A program made the position numbers and the translations under genes. A stretch of DNA of 64,000 nt from Hypoxylon rubiginosum. Taxonomy: Eukaryota > Ascomycota > Sordariomycetes > Xylariales > Hypoxylaceae. How positions within the stretch are numbered: the stretch's first letter is position 1; each line of letters opens with the position of its first letter. The stretch is taken from assembly GCA_902806565.1 (NCBI GenBank), contig CADCXA010000050.1, positions 558,001-622,000 of the forward strand, in the 5' to 3' direction. The notes beneath the pieces were generated by a model. That model saw only the letters and a list, made by a program, of their open reading frames with translations. It searched no databases and was not told the DNA's origin. Positions 1 through 9,921 of the stretch are shown one piece after another.

Positions 1-1
1 C

Positions 2-442
2 GGCTTGTACCTCCTCGTCATTACCACCCTGCCCGTCTTCATATTAGCCGCCGCCTACCTCTTACCCCGATCCCACGCCGAAGAGACATTTGGAGCGGGA
101 AGCATGAAGTCGAAGGCCTTGATCGTCTTGGTGGTTTCTTGTCTCTGCATACTGAATTCTGGCTTCAAGTCGGGAACAGCTTGGATGCCTCCGCGGCCCT
201 CCAACGACCCTGCCTGGTATCATGGCAAGGCTCCGTTCTATGTCTTCAACTTCACCGTCGAGATTATCATTCTGTGCATCTTAACACCGCTCAGGATAGA
301 CAAGCGATTCTATATTCCGGATGGAAGCAAGGAGCCGGGAAACTACTCGGGAGGTCGCGTCGGGTCGTCGGATGGAAGTGTTAGAGAGGTTACGGCTGAA
401 AAGGAGCCAAGACCTAACGATACATCTTCGACTCTTGTTTGA
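2..442 (+). CDS. C-terminal part of a fungal multi-pass membrane protein (DUF3112-like)
   Basis: The reading frame is open from the window edge to a TGA at 440-442, so the 5' part of the gene lies outside. About 146 residues are visible. Three hydrophobic segments can be seen, at roughly residues 3-21, 38-54 and 78-95 of the visible part, followed by a polar, charged tail rich in Gly, Ser and Glu. The pattern with a WYHGKAPFYVFNF segment before the last membrane helix, then a DKRFYIPDGSK stretch, resembles the end of fungal DUF3112 membrane proteins as I remember them. That family has no known function. The membrane nature is seen directly; the family name is recalled and not checked. Confidence 0.6.
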   Translation, partial: GLYLLVITTLPVFILAAAYLLPRSHAEETFGAGSMKSKALIVLVVSCLCILNSGFKSGTAWMPPRPSNDPAWYHGKAPFYVFNFTVEIIILCILTPLRIDKRFYIPDGSKEPGNYSGGRVGSSDGSVREVTAEKEPRPNDTSSTLV

Positions 443-1744
443 TCGGATATTTTGGGCAGATCTATCGCTAATTTTTAATTTGGTTAAAGGCAGGGAATAT
501 TAGGAGGTACCTAATGTAGACGGATTGGACAAAATGTGATACCCTCATAGAATGGATTGTATTTAGCACCTTTTTCACTTCAGTTCAAGTATTACCTAAA
601 CTGTAAATACAAGCTAAGCATCTACACCTAATCATCTTGAAGCAATGGCATAGCATAAGATCGGGCATGGGCTGAAGACGAAGTCGTGAACCTCTGAATC
701 AGCCACGAAGGTTGCCATTTTAATATATTACGATAACATAGATCTCGACTGTTCCGTTTCGATCCAATCAATCAAAACCCGGGTTCAAATGTCGGCGCTT
801 TCGCATCTCATTGTGACGCGCCTAGGTCCCTCTGGACGTCCGTCATCTCTTGGAACTGTTTATAACCAAATTTAATACATAAGACATCTCATCTGCTGAC
901 AGGTTGGTGGTGCTCCAATGCCATATCAATTATGTCGCCCAAGTGAAGCCACCAGAGCAAATACATTGCTAGGTTAAATCTTTTGTTTGTTGCTACCCCT
1001 CATACCTTAGATTACCATTCCTTGTGAAATGACTCCATCATTGGCATCCACGGAAATATGAGCAATGCTACAATAAATTACCTTGATAACAATACGATAA
1101 GGCTTCGAGTTCGAGTGAAACAGCCCCCCCTCGAAATTGACCACGAGGCGAAGAAGACGTTACTGCTCCCGAACCATCGGGGCCGGGGATTTCCCTTTTT
1201 GAGTCCGACTCTTCGGTCGGAGATAATAGAAGCTAGTAGCTTGTTGATGCGGGGATACACGTCATTTTGATGTAGCGCCAGAATGCCTTCCCCTTTTAAG
1301 ATTCACCGACCCGAGCGTACATGATTCTAATGCTTAGTTGACCCTTTGCCGCCTAGTGAAACGCCACGATGCACTATCAAGTGGGTGATACCTATATCAC
1401 TGCTGGACAGATTAAAAAATGGACTACAATCTTAGGTACACTAGGCATTTATTCGAGACTACGATATCTTCTAAAGCCTCTAGTTCGTACCTAGTGGAGA
1501 ACCGGTACCATATGACAGAAACCCCGTGCCCCGTAATAGTCCGACTCCCCGACTCGCGACAGACACCTTTACTATATCTCTAGCCAGCGTTCATCTCCGG
1601 GTGGCTTGGTACATGGACGGTCTAGCCAGTTCTGAAGCAAAAAATAGCTAAGCTGACCCATGACTAGTTTGGCCGTATCAACCCCTAAGTCTTTCAGGAC
1701 GTACGCATCGATAGACTAGAACTTTATTGCTCCCGTCCCCATTC
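443..1744. other. Intergenic, no gene seen
   Basis: About 1.3 kb with many stops in all frames and no ORF with domain-like content. A small perfect hairpin (TCCGAC, loop TCTTCG, GTCGGA) lies near 1206-1223. The region separates the end of a plus-strand gene from the 3' end of a minus-strand gene. Confidence 0.6.
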
Positions 1745-2266
1745 TCATCTCACGGACCTCTGAGTCAGGTGGCCCACGTCCCACTCGTCCAGGTTGGCCG
1801 CCTCCCATTCCGCTTGCAGGTACATCAGGACCGACCAGACCTGGAAGAACTCCGTCTCGCTCTCGCCGTCCCGGTCGGTGTCGGGGTCGTACCGGCCGTG
1901 CGTCCACTCGCCGTCGTTGCGCCAGCTGAAGCGCAGGACGCGGACGAGGAAGCGCGCCGCGTGGTCGAGCGCGGTCCACCCCTGCTTGCCCGGCGCCGCC
2001 GAGCCGGCGTACGCGGGCAGCGCGAACGCGTTGGCCGACCGGCACCACTGCTGGAGCGCGCCGCAGTCGACGTCCTCGATCTCGGCCGCGGCCTCGAGGT
2101 AGTCGCGCCGGTACTCTTTGAAGAAGGGCTTGACGAAGTCGCTGTCCAGGAGCTGCCGCACGTAGTGCTTCGTCTCGTCGTCGAAGTTGAGCCAGACGCA
2201 CAGGTCGTCGTAGAGCCTCTGCAGCACCGCACGACGCTCCCGCGGGATCGCTTTGCTGTTCGCCAT
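1745..2266 (-). CDS. Hypothetical protein, 173 aa, GC-rich
   Basis: This is a single uninterrupted frame. I take the ATG at 2264-2266 as the start because the frame upstream of it is Ser/Thr-rich and contains no other ATG. The protein has no signal peptide or membrane segment. It is rich in Trp, Tyr, Arg and acidic residues, with a WLNFDDETKHYVRQLLDS segment near the N-terminus and a WTALDHAARFLVRVLRFSW segment past the middle, which suggests a mostly helical soluble domain. I do not recognise the family. The locus is clearly more GC-rich than its flanks, with G or C at most third positions, and this is the main reason to believe it is coding. The overlapping frames on both strands are by-products of this GC bias. 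Confidence 0.55.
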   Translation of the reverse strand: MANSKAIPRERRAVLQRLYDDLCVWLNFDDETKHYVRQLLDSDFVKPFFKEYRRDYLEAAAEIEDVDCGALQQWCRSANAFALPAYAGSAAPGKQGWTALDHAARFLVRVLRFSWRNDGEWTHGRYDPDTDRDGESETEFFQVWSVLMYLQAEWEAANLDEWDVGHLTQRSVR

Positions 2267-3232
2267 TTTTGATGATACGCGCGTGTTGGATGAAGAAGAT
2301 GTTGTGCCCCGCGTTTCTGATATGAGTAGCGTCTGGTGAGAGTTCAAAGAGGCGCCAAGTCGTTGAGTTTGAAAAAAAAAGGAAAAAGTATCAGAGTCGA
2401 AAGGGCGTGCTGAGACACTGAGTGATATTCCTAAGTTCGATCTTGAAACAAGCCGGAGCGTAAGGCGTTTCTAAGTATGTAACCTTACCCGCCAATACTT
2501 GATAGCCGGCCGGTCGAGTGAGGAGTTGCACAAATCTGCACGATCGCGAGTGGCTTAGCATTCGTGCTACGTAGAAGGCTGGATAGACCCAATCACCGCC
2601 GAGCTGATCTGCACGATGAATGCATCCGCTGGCCAACACGGCGTTGCGCGTTAGCTTCGGGGATGTGGAGACCGGCGAATTCGAGGGCGTCCAATCTTGA
2701 GCCGTTCGTTGCTGTAATAGTGATTCACGACGGCCTGTTGTGAGGAACGGTGGAAGTTGTGTTCGTACGTGGATGACGAAGGGGAGTTCTAGAACTTGAA
2801 GTTTGAAATAAAACAAAAGATTGCAATTCTCGATTGTTGTATGTGAATAGTTTAACAACTGTAAGCCAACCTGCGTGAAAGATGCTAAGCAATCTGATGG
2901 CAGGTTGGGAACTTCTGGCCTTTTTGTAGCTAGAAATGCGTGAACCTATCCAGTATTGTGTAAACAGGTCGGTGTAAAAATCAGCTAAATTGTATTCTGT
3001 TCCCTCCCCCCATTCTTAATGTACAAAGTGCTCCTCTAAGGTCTAACGCCAATATCACGAACAGTGTCGTCCATTTCCCCTTCAAGCAAGCCAAATTATT
3101 TTCCAATAATTACTTTGAATACCTAGCGAACGATCAAATTATGTGGCCATCCATTACTCCTTCGCGATGAATTTGTAGACTGCTTGAAGATGTTATAGAA
3201 TACCCATTATTGTCCAAAAGAAAATCCAGACA
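2267..3232. other. Intergenic, no convincing gene
   Basis: About 1 kb between two minus-strand genes. A 155-codon frame on the minus strand (2391-2858) lacks any recognisable motif and is not called. The stretch should include the promoter of the 1745-2266 gene and the 3' region of the next one. Confidence 0.5.
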
Positions 3233-4612
3233 TCACTCCTTCCCAGACTCGGGAACAGCGGAAGTTTGACCTGTCGTCTCATGTCGGTCCGATGGTCCTG
3301 GCGTGCGCGGCTCCCTGTTGATAGTCGCAGGCACTTCCGGCTTGATATATTGGGTGAAAGAATGTGCCAGGCTCGAAGCAGATACCCGCCGTTTCTTGTC
3401 GGCGGATGTCTCCCGAGGCATGAAAACATCGGAGGAGCTGTGCCTCTTCATTGCGTTGCTCCGTCGCAATGTGCCACTCCCTTGAGGGTCTGTGTGTAGT
3501 GTAGGATCTATGCTGTGGTGGCCGGTAGGACAGCTTTGTCGATTCCGTAGTTTGCGTTCAAGCGGCGAGAGTTGATCATCATCTTGAAATCGCACTTTCC
3601 TGTTATTCGGCTGCCATATCCAACTGCCAGCCCGGCGCTTAACACTTGGTCCTGGGAGATCAGAGCCGGAGCCAGATGACTTCGGTAATAGAGGACAGTA
3701 GTATTGGCTCAACAGTTCACTGCGGCTGCCAGTTTCCTGAGATTCGAGCTGGGTAACTGACCCTTCCCTGTTCTCGGAGTCCTTTATCAGACTTTTCCAT
3801 ATGCGCACACGAAGAGATACATCCATCGATACCTCGTGCTCCAGGAAGTCTAGAAAATCCGAGTATTGTTGAGGGTCAATTCTTGGGTCGGTGGCCAGTT
3901 GATAGGATCTCCTGTGTCGTCGCAGTGTAGCCGGGGAGGCGCTTCTGTGAGTTGACGGCCTACTCCCGGATTCTAGCATACGCAAAGTCTTCTCCCTTTC
4001 GTCCACCGCGTTCGATGGTTCGATTGAGCTAGAAGTATCCGGAACAGTAGTGGAAGAGGCCGCATTTGTCGAGGGGCCCCCATTAGACATGTCCGATTCT
4101 GGTATTTTAATGTCTAGGCGCAATCCCCGCCGCTTAAAAGCAATGGAGTTAGATGAAGAGTCGGCAGCTAGATCTGAGTTGTCGCCTGAGTCGTTTAATT
4201 CGGTTTTGCTCGAGTTTTGGTGGTAAGGAATGGTAGGGAAATACTCCCCATTTTGGCCAGGATAATGGCGATGGTCGTGATTGTATCCAACGGTCGAATC
4301 TGTGAGTTGCCCACGACTAGATGCCTGATCACTGCTTGTTGCGCCGTTATGGTATATGGTCTCAAGTGGTATTGTAAAGCTTGTCGCAGCGATGCCCTGT
4401 TGCGTCGCCATCGCTTCTGTCGTATCCTTTCTTTTTGAGGACCGCCATCGGGACTTCAGCTTGGATATGAATGGGATATTCAATTTCGACCATAGGCGAG
4501 ACAACAATTTTCGTAGGCTGAATGTGCCTGTCAGCGGCGACAGCTCACGCTCAGCTTCATCTAGTACCAGAGGGGCATCCCTTGGTAATTCGAATGCGAA
4601 TGGCCTAGACAT
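3233..4612 (-). CDS. Hypothetical low-complexity protein, 459 aa
   Basis: One intron-free frame runs from an ATG at 4610-4612 to a stop at 3233-3235. The protein is rich in Ser, Thr, Arg and Pro and probably largely disordered. Two parts look more ordered: a basic patch near residues 40-63 (LKSRWRSSKRK) and a short segment near residues 240-265 (QQYSDFLDFLEHEVSMDV) that could form helices. There is no signal peptide or membrane helix. The many SP, TP and RxxS sites would suit a phosphorylated regulatory protein, but that is inference. I do not recognise the family. It is divergent from the glutathione-synthetase-like gene to its right and shares that intergenic region. Confidence 0.6.
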   Translation of the reverse strand: MSRPFAFELPRDAPLVLDEAERELSPLTGTFSLRKLLSRLWSKLNIPFISKLKSRWRSSKRKDTTEAMATQQGIAATSFTIPLETIYHNGATSSDQASSRGQLTDSTVGYNHDHRHYPGQNGEYFPTIPYHQNSSKTELNDSGDNSDLAADSSSNSIAFKRRGLRLDIKIPESDMSNGGPSTNAASSTTVPDTSSSIEPSNAVDEREKTLRMLESGSRPSTHRSASPATLRRHRRSYQLATDPRIDPQQYSDFLDFLEHEVSMDVSLRVRIWKSLIKDSENREGSVTQLESQETGSRSELLSQYYCPLLPKSSGSGSDLPGPSVKRRAGSWIWQPNNRKVRFQDDDQLSPLERKLRNRQSCPTGHHSIDPTLHTDPQGSGTLRRSNAMKRHSSSDVFMPRETSADKKRRVSASSLAHSFTQYIKPEVPATINREPRTPGPSDRHETTGQTSAVPESGKE

Positions 4613-5425
4613 CTATACAATCCTTCAGCAACCGAAGAGTCTACACGATTCCTTGGTCGAGATACTCTTGCTTGGGCAAATTCACAGAGAAAGAGCCTCG
4701 CATTAGAGAGTAGAGCACGGAACCGTACCAGGAAGAAACCACAAAAGGAATGAAAGACGAAACTTGCTAATTACCTGAAGAGTTTTCTAAGAACTGTCGA
4801 ACGCGCGGGCATTGGATAAGGAAAGGTTTAAACTACATAGTTTCCACTATGACAGCCTAACAAAGGTATATATCGTATAGTTTGTGTCGTAGAGTTGCTT
4901 GGTCTTAATCCCAAAGCATAGTGGGCACTTCTTAAACTTTTATATCGTAGCCAGATATTCACGAAATGCCGCGTGTTCACCTTCATAATCTAAAGCCAAA
5001 AACTGCTGGCTCTACGTAGAGGAAGTACTTAGATAAGATACCTTTTAAAACAAAAGAAAAAAACCTAGGTAGGTGCATGATTTCTTACAGTCTCGCATCT
5101 CGCCCCTGAAGAATGAGCCCTTGACTGCATGCCTTGGTTGTTTTTCTTCTCTTTTCCCCCTCTGTGAGACAATTACACAGTCCTGGCGATTAGGACGCAA
5201 AGTCCTTGTGCCTCGTAACGAGCACATGGTGTAATAGATACCTACCGGGTAGGTAAGCAAGCAATCAAGCATAAGCGCCAGTTGTCATCAGCCACAGATG
5301 GATCTTACACTGCATCAGAAGTGGGGTTTATGTTTTATCTTTACGAGTTCCGTCTTCTCTTTCTCTTCTTCATCTTCGTCTTCCTTTTGGGTATATACCT
5401 TCACGCAAACGAGCAAGTGGTCAAC
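4613..5425. promoter_or_regulatory. Divergent promoter region
   Basis: About 810 bases lie between a minus-strand and a plus-strand start. A pyrimidine-rich tract (CTTCTCTTTCTCTTC and similar, about 5345-5393) sits just upstream of the chosen ATG at 5426. CT-rich tracts directly upstream of start codons are common in filamentous fungi. A TAGGTA-type motif occurs near 5064 and again near 5240. The reading frame of the downstream gene is open across the CT tract by chance and would encode a run of Phe and Leu, which I reject as coding. Confidence 0.5.
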
Positions 5426-6937
5426 ATGGATGAAGATCATGCGGAAAGGATCTTAGCTGAGCTAGAGGACTACCAGATCTCTCACGGATCACTTCTTAAA
5501 ATACCGCGCAGCCTAGTGGATTTTGAATCACCGGTAGCGCTAGCCCGACCGGTCGGCGTCAGCATCGTCCCAACAATATTTCCACAGCCACAGTTCGAGC
5601 AAGCCCAATATATCCAGAGACTGTTCAATGAACTCTATATCAACGTCGCTGAAGACGATATCTGGCTTGATACTATTATCCGACCTTTGGCGCGCGTTGA
5701 CGAGTTTGTTGCCAAGTTATGGTCAATATGGGAGCGTGTAAGGGATGAAGGGGAGATCCAACATTTGAGGTGTGGAATCTTTAGGAGCGACTACATGCTT
5801 CATTGCGAGCCGGGCACTCTAGGTAGAGAAGCTACTTCAGATAACGATAACGATCTACGCAAAGGCCTGATAGACTCGAGACTGAAACAAGTCGAATTTA
5901 ATACCTATTCATGTGCGGGGGGCACACATGCCACGATAGTATCCAACATGCACCGATATCTTGCCCGGAAGGGCATCCACGGTGCAACAAACCTCCCAAT
6001 GAACAACGCGCTTAGGTCCATAACCGAGCTGCTTGAAGAAGCACATAAGGCGTATTTACCAACGGACCGGACACGGCAGACAGTTATTCTTATGACCGTT
6101 CAAGCAAATAATGTGAACATTTGCGACGAACGACCTATAGAGTATGCACTATCAGAGTGCGACCCCCCTATTTTACTATATCGGGTTGAGTTTAGCGATG
6201 AGGTACTACGAAATTGTAGTTTAGGTCCAAATCATGAACTACTCTTCCAGCCGCCCACAAGGATCCAGCCCTTTGAAGTTTCGGTCGTATACCAACGAGC
6301 CGGGTATGACCCTCAAGAGTACGACGAGCAAGGGGTTGAAGCTCGGTTCATGCTTGAGAGATCTTGCGCAATTAAGTGCCCAACGATATTATCTCATGTA
6401 GCCGGCCTCAAAAAGGTGCAGCAGGAACTCACAAGACCCGGCACACTAGAGCGATTTTTGAATCCCGAAAGTGCTGCCATGCTGCGTCCGACTTTTATGC
6501 CTCAGTACCCGATTGATCAATCCGAAGATGGGGGGAAAGCTCTCCAGATATCTTCGGATCGAGAGGCGGCTGAGAACTATGTTCTGAAGCCCTCCCTGGA
6601 AGGAGGCGGCCACAATATTTTCGGACAAGATATCCCAGATTTCCTCGAAACTATCCCATCCCAAGAAAAGAACAGATATATATTGATGGAAAAGATCCAC
6701 CCCCCTTATTCACGTGGAGTGTTAGTATCTCCTCTGATGATTTCCCAGGGGCCAGTCATCTCAGAGTTGGGTATCTTGGGGGCATGTCTCTGGCGCCGAG
6801 ACGAGCAACGTCAAGAGAAGGTCGAGATTATTAAAAATTCTCGAGGCGGCTGGACATTTAAGACGAAACCTCACGAAGTCGAGGAGATGAGTGTCGTGAA
6901 AGGGTATGGATGCTTTGACTGTCCGTCTCTTTTCTGA
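5426..6937 (+). CDS. Glutathione synthetase-like ATP-grasp ligase, 503 aa
   Basis: The protein aligns by eye over its whole length with eukaryotic glutathione synthetase (usual length about 480-500), which joins gamma-Glu-Cys to Gly with ATP in the cytosol. Clear family landmarks are FRSDYMLH near residue 118, VEFNT near 155, VSVVYQRAGYDP near 290, the CPTILSHVAGLKKVQQ segment near 320, the glycine-rich ATP loop VLKPSLEGGGHNIFG near 390-405, and YILMEKI followed by ELGILGACLW. The gene has no intron. The start at 5426 gives a normal N-terminus; the frame upstream is a CT-rich leader. It departs from the family at substrate sites. The glycine-binding loop, usually GGVAAG, reads MSVVKG; the preceding Arg of RTK is Lys; and the usual SxSFGG pocket reads SCAGGT. 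It is probably a paralog of the housekeeping enzyme with changed or lost specificity. A glutathione S-transferase lies 3 kb downstream on the same strand. Confidence 0.85.
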   Translation: MDEDHAERILAELEDYQISHGSLLKIPRSLVDFESPVALARPVGVSIVPTIFPQPQFEQAQYIQRLFNELYINVAEDDIWLDTIIRPLARVDEFVAKLWSIWERVRDEGEIQHLRCGIFRSDYMLHCEPGTLGREATSDNDNDLRKGLIDSRLKQVEFNTYSCAGGTHATIVSNMHRYLARKGIHGATNLPMNNALRSITELLEEAHKAYLPTDRTRQTVILMTVQANNVNICDERPIEYALSECDPPILLYRVEFSDEVLRNCSLGPNHELLFQPPTRIQPFEVSVVYQRAGYDPQEYDEQGVEARFMLERSCAIKCPTILSHVAGLKKVQQELTRPGTLERFLNPESAAMLRPTFMPQYPIDQSEDGGKALQISSDREAAENYVLKPSLEGGGHNIFGQDIPDFLETIPSQEKNRYILMEKIHPPYSRGVLVSPLMISQGPVISELGILGACLWRRDEQRQEKVEIIKNSRGGWTFKTKPHEVEEMSVVKGYGCFDCPSLF

Positions 6938-7277
6938 CAATGCAATGCTTTGGTACCTATGCTCGAATGCCCCTTTATGCTATGCATCTTGCATAAGTTC
7001 ACCTGTGTTTATGCTCCCCGCATTAGCATTACGTCAAATATGCGAGTTATCAACAGGTCTCAGCATCATATATCCTGGAGATGTCGGCGGGTATAGCATC
7101 GCCATGTGACAAATGACATTCCATTCGCCATTTCGCTTTGTGTCAATGTGACAGAGTGCTCCGGACTCGGGGTCTCTTGAAAATCCGACTCTGCCAATGT
7201 CTGACAAACTACCATCATAATTGCAATTGTTTGCATTGATACTAGATTCTTGCTAAACACGATTACAGAGATAAACC
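6938..7277. other. Short intergenic region
   Basis: 340 bases between two same-strand genes. Nothing recognisable beyond the presumed terminator of the ligase gene and the promoter of the next gene. Confidence 0.5.
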
Positions 7278-8776
7278 ATGAAATCCAGCTTCTTCATTGC
7301 AGTCCACTTCTTTGGCCAGGCACTGACGCAGGCGACCTTCCCGGTGGTTCTCAATAGCACATTCGCAACTTCGGGAGCGCGAAATGTCCGTATCGATACG
7401 GGAACGTACGGTCCGCCCGTTGAAGAAGTTCATTACTTTTACGACCAATGGCCGATCGGGATTGCGGGTGCGTACTTCAGTCTTATTCATAACCTATTCG
7501 AATCCGATGGAGTGCAAATGTTACCCGCTAGGACATGTGGCGGTCAAGGTAGAAATGCTGACATTCGAAGCTAGTCTCCAAGACTGGGCGTATCTTCACC
7601 TGCTACACACGAGGGTCATATGCATATACGTTAGGCGAGGTAATTAATGAAACGGCTGAGGCGGCGTATCCTGACCAGGCCTGGAACACACCTCCACAAG
7701 GGCTTTCTACTGTTAGCAATGGCATCACCTTTGGCAGCAACGACGAGGGTCATTTTATCAGTGTACAGGCACTCTACGTAACACCAGATGACACCCTTTG
7801 GGTGCTCGACACTGGACGTCCGACGATCAGCGAGTCGGGAAGGATCAGCATGCCATATGCTGCCCCTGGCGGCCCCAAGCTAGTAGCTATCAACCTGACG
7901 ACGAACAGCGTCAGGAAAACATACACCTTACCTCCGACTGTTCATTACCCGGATTCCTATATGAATGACTTGCGGTTTGATTTAAGATCGAACGCTACCG
8001 AATCCGGTGGGGGTATCGCGTACATCGTCGATAGCAGCAACGAGGGCAGAACGGGGTTTATCATGATCGACCTAGCAACAGGAGACAGCTGGAGACAATT
8101 GAACCAGCACCCCAGCACCCAGGCTATATCCGAAGACGTGCCTAGCTACCAAGGGTTGCCGTTCTACTTACGGCAACCAGGACACCCGTTAGGGTTCCAG
8201 GGGGAGGGCCTTGACGGCGCCGAACTGGATCAATTCGGAGAGGTAGAGTGAATAGACTTGAAGTGCTTAGGCAGGGGACTAACGCCTTGTAGGTCATGTA
8301 CTACTCCGCACTGACTACGGACTATCTCTACTCGATAGAGACTCAGTACTTACGGGCTAATCCGAATAACAATCCGCTCGCAGATAAACGCGCCTCTGAC
8401 AACGTCAAGAACGTGGGCCAGAGAGGCGGAAATGCTAATGGGTTTTCCGGCGACAGTCTCGGCAATGTGTATATGCTGATGCCGGAGTATAACGCCATAT
8501 ACATATACAAGTACGTGCCGAATAGACATAGGGGTACATAGAGCACTAATAAATCTTAGCTATACAACACAATTGACCGTCCCGTACATCAGAGACCCTC
8601 GTATGGTCTGGCCGGACAGCGCCAATGTGGGTTGGGATGGCTACATCTACTTTACCATCAACCAGCTACCCTACCAGCCGGATTGGAACGATGGTGTAGA
8701 TGGACGACAGTACCCTGGATTGATACTGCGATCAAGATTACCTGATGGTGCTAGCAAGAATACGCTGTTGATGTAG
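7278..8776 (+). CDS. Secreted major royal jelly protein (MRJP/yellow)-family beta-propeller, 430 aa
   Basis: Four exons, 7278-7467, 7575-8242, 8293-8510 and 8560-8776, restore one frame. Donors are GTGCGT, GTAGAG and GTACGT; branch-like CTAAC or CTAAT lies before the second and third acceptors. The N-terminus (MKSSFFIAVHFFGQALTQA) is a signal peptide, so the product is secreted. Family landmarks are the DQWPIGIAVSKTGRIF start of the propeller, LWVLDTGRP, GGPKLVAINLTTN, YMNDLRFDLR, AYIVDSSNEGRTGFIMIDL, SWRQLNQHPS and GYIYFTINQL near the end. Fungal members are secreted six-bladed propellers of unknown substrate. The gene looks intact and of normal length. It sits between a glutathione-synthetase-like gene and a glutathione S-transferase gene, all on the plus strand. 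The family is confident; the substrate is unknown. Confidence 0.85.
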
Positions 8777-9921
8777 CACTAGCAAAACATAGCCGTAACT
8801 AGGACCAGTTCCACCTTAGTTCGTGCTTCCACGACCCCCTTGCCCGCGGCTTGGGCCTTGAGCGAGACCCTGACTCTGGCTACTGCTGGCATTCGTGTCC
8901 ATTAGACCTGCACCATGCTCGTGCTCAGGGAGTTCTGCAGACTTGTCCGCCCGTGCTACGTGAGAATTCTTATCGCAGAAAATTACCAACGGGTATTCAA
9001 AGAAACATGGAGCTCCGCTTTAGGTAGAAGACGTATGTTAGGCTCGTCTCCTGCGCCATAGATAGTGTTATGATCAGTCTCAGAGGAGAGATCTTGGGCG
9101 TTGTCGTCTCAGCCGCTCCCTTCTCGGGGTATCTTGAAATAGTAATGCTAATGCATTGATTCTTTACTTCGATCTGGTCGATTGGACGTCCCGCAGTAGT
9201 ATTATTGAAGTCTTGTGAGCTTCAACCAGAAAGAGGCGGCAGAACGACACAGACTCTTGACGTCATTAAGGGTTCAAGTGATATGAAAAGCATAGACATG
9301 ATGAGTTCAAGTCTACGTTATATTATAAGCAAGCAACGCGCTGTCTTACTCCCAGCACCTACATATATTAGGCACCTAGCTATATTGATGGCAAGTTGTG
9401 GAGTTAGTTAACCACCCAAAACACTATAAAGATAGCATCATGCACGGGTCTCGATAGCTTCAAAAATATCCAAACATCTGGATGATCGAAATGTCGGTGA
9501 GAAGTATACCTTCGATAGAATCTATAAATGGAGTATTTGGAGTTCTCCATTGCTTATCAATCATGGCCATTGATAATACCTACCTACCCCTAAGATATGG
9601 CTGGACGCCACGTTATCTAGGAGGCAGCATTGCGCAATCCACTTGCGTGCTTTCCCCTGGTCAATTATCATCGGCCTCCGCACAAAACTCAACCCCGCGA
9701 ATTGGTAATCAGTGCCTCTAATCATACCGAATACATCTCAGACGACGTGGGAGTAACGTTATACGAGTATATAAAGAGTGAGAGAGCATCTCCAATCTGC
9801 TCCATTTCATCGCATTGCTTCTTTACTTGTGCTTAGGCTCTCAAGGATACCTCGACATCTCAACATACATCTCAACATACATCTCAACCTGTTTAAGTCC
9901 TACACCAGGTCTTTCAGTACA
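8777..9921. other. Intergenic, with a possible coding remnant
   Basis: 1.1 kb between two plus-strand genes. The part nearest the downstream gene has a TATATAAAG-like box near 9769. The left part contains a possible minus-strand remnant, listed separately. Otherwise I see no gene. Confidence 0.5.
8816..9010 (-). other. Possible C-terminal coding remnant or last exon
   Basis: On the minus strand a frame of about 64 codons ends at a TAA at 8816-8818. Its translation has protein-like composition: a hydrophobic start (CFFEYPLVIFCDKN), then an acidic stretch, then a Gln/Gly/Ser-rich tail ending GQGGRGSTN. A second minus-strand frame just upstream (about 8985-9110) is also protein-like (LSSETDHNTIYGAGDEPNI), but no splice pair joins the two cleanly and in-frame stops intervene. 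I do not recognise the family. It may be a decayed gene or chance. Confidence 0.2.

Noticed and set aside
780..800. tRNA B-box-like GGGTTCAAAT
   Set aside because: No matching A box or cloverleaf can be drawn around it. Similar GGTTCAA words near 9265 and 39910 fail in the same way.
1716..2272. Alternative frames of 161 and 181 codons over the 1745-2266 gene
   Set aside because: Arg/Ala/Pro-rich shadows of a GC-rich gene.
2391..2858. 155-codon frame on the minus strand
   Set aside because: No motif, mixed composition, ordinary G+C, and no support from neighbours.
5282..5425. N-terminal extension of the glutathione-synthetase-like protein with an apparent membrane helix
   Set aside because: The Phe/Leu run is the translation of a CT-rich leader, the frame begins without ATG, and the family N-terminus begins at 5426.
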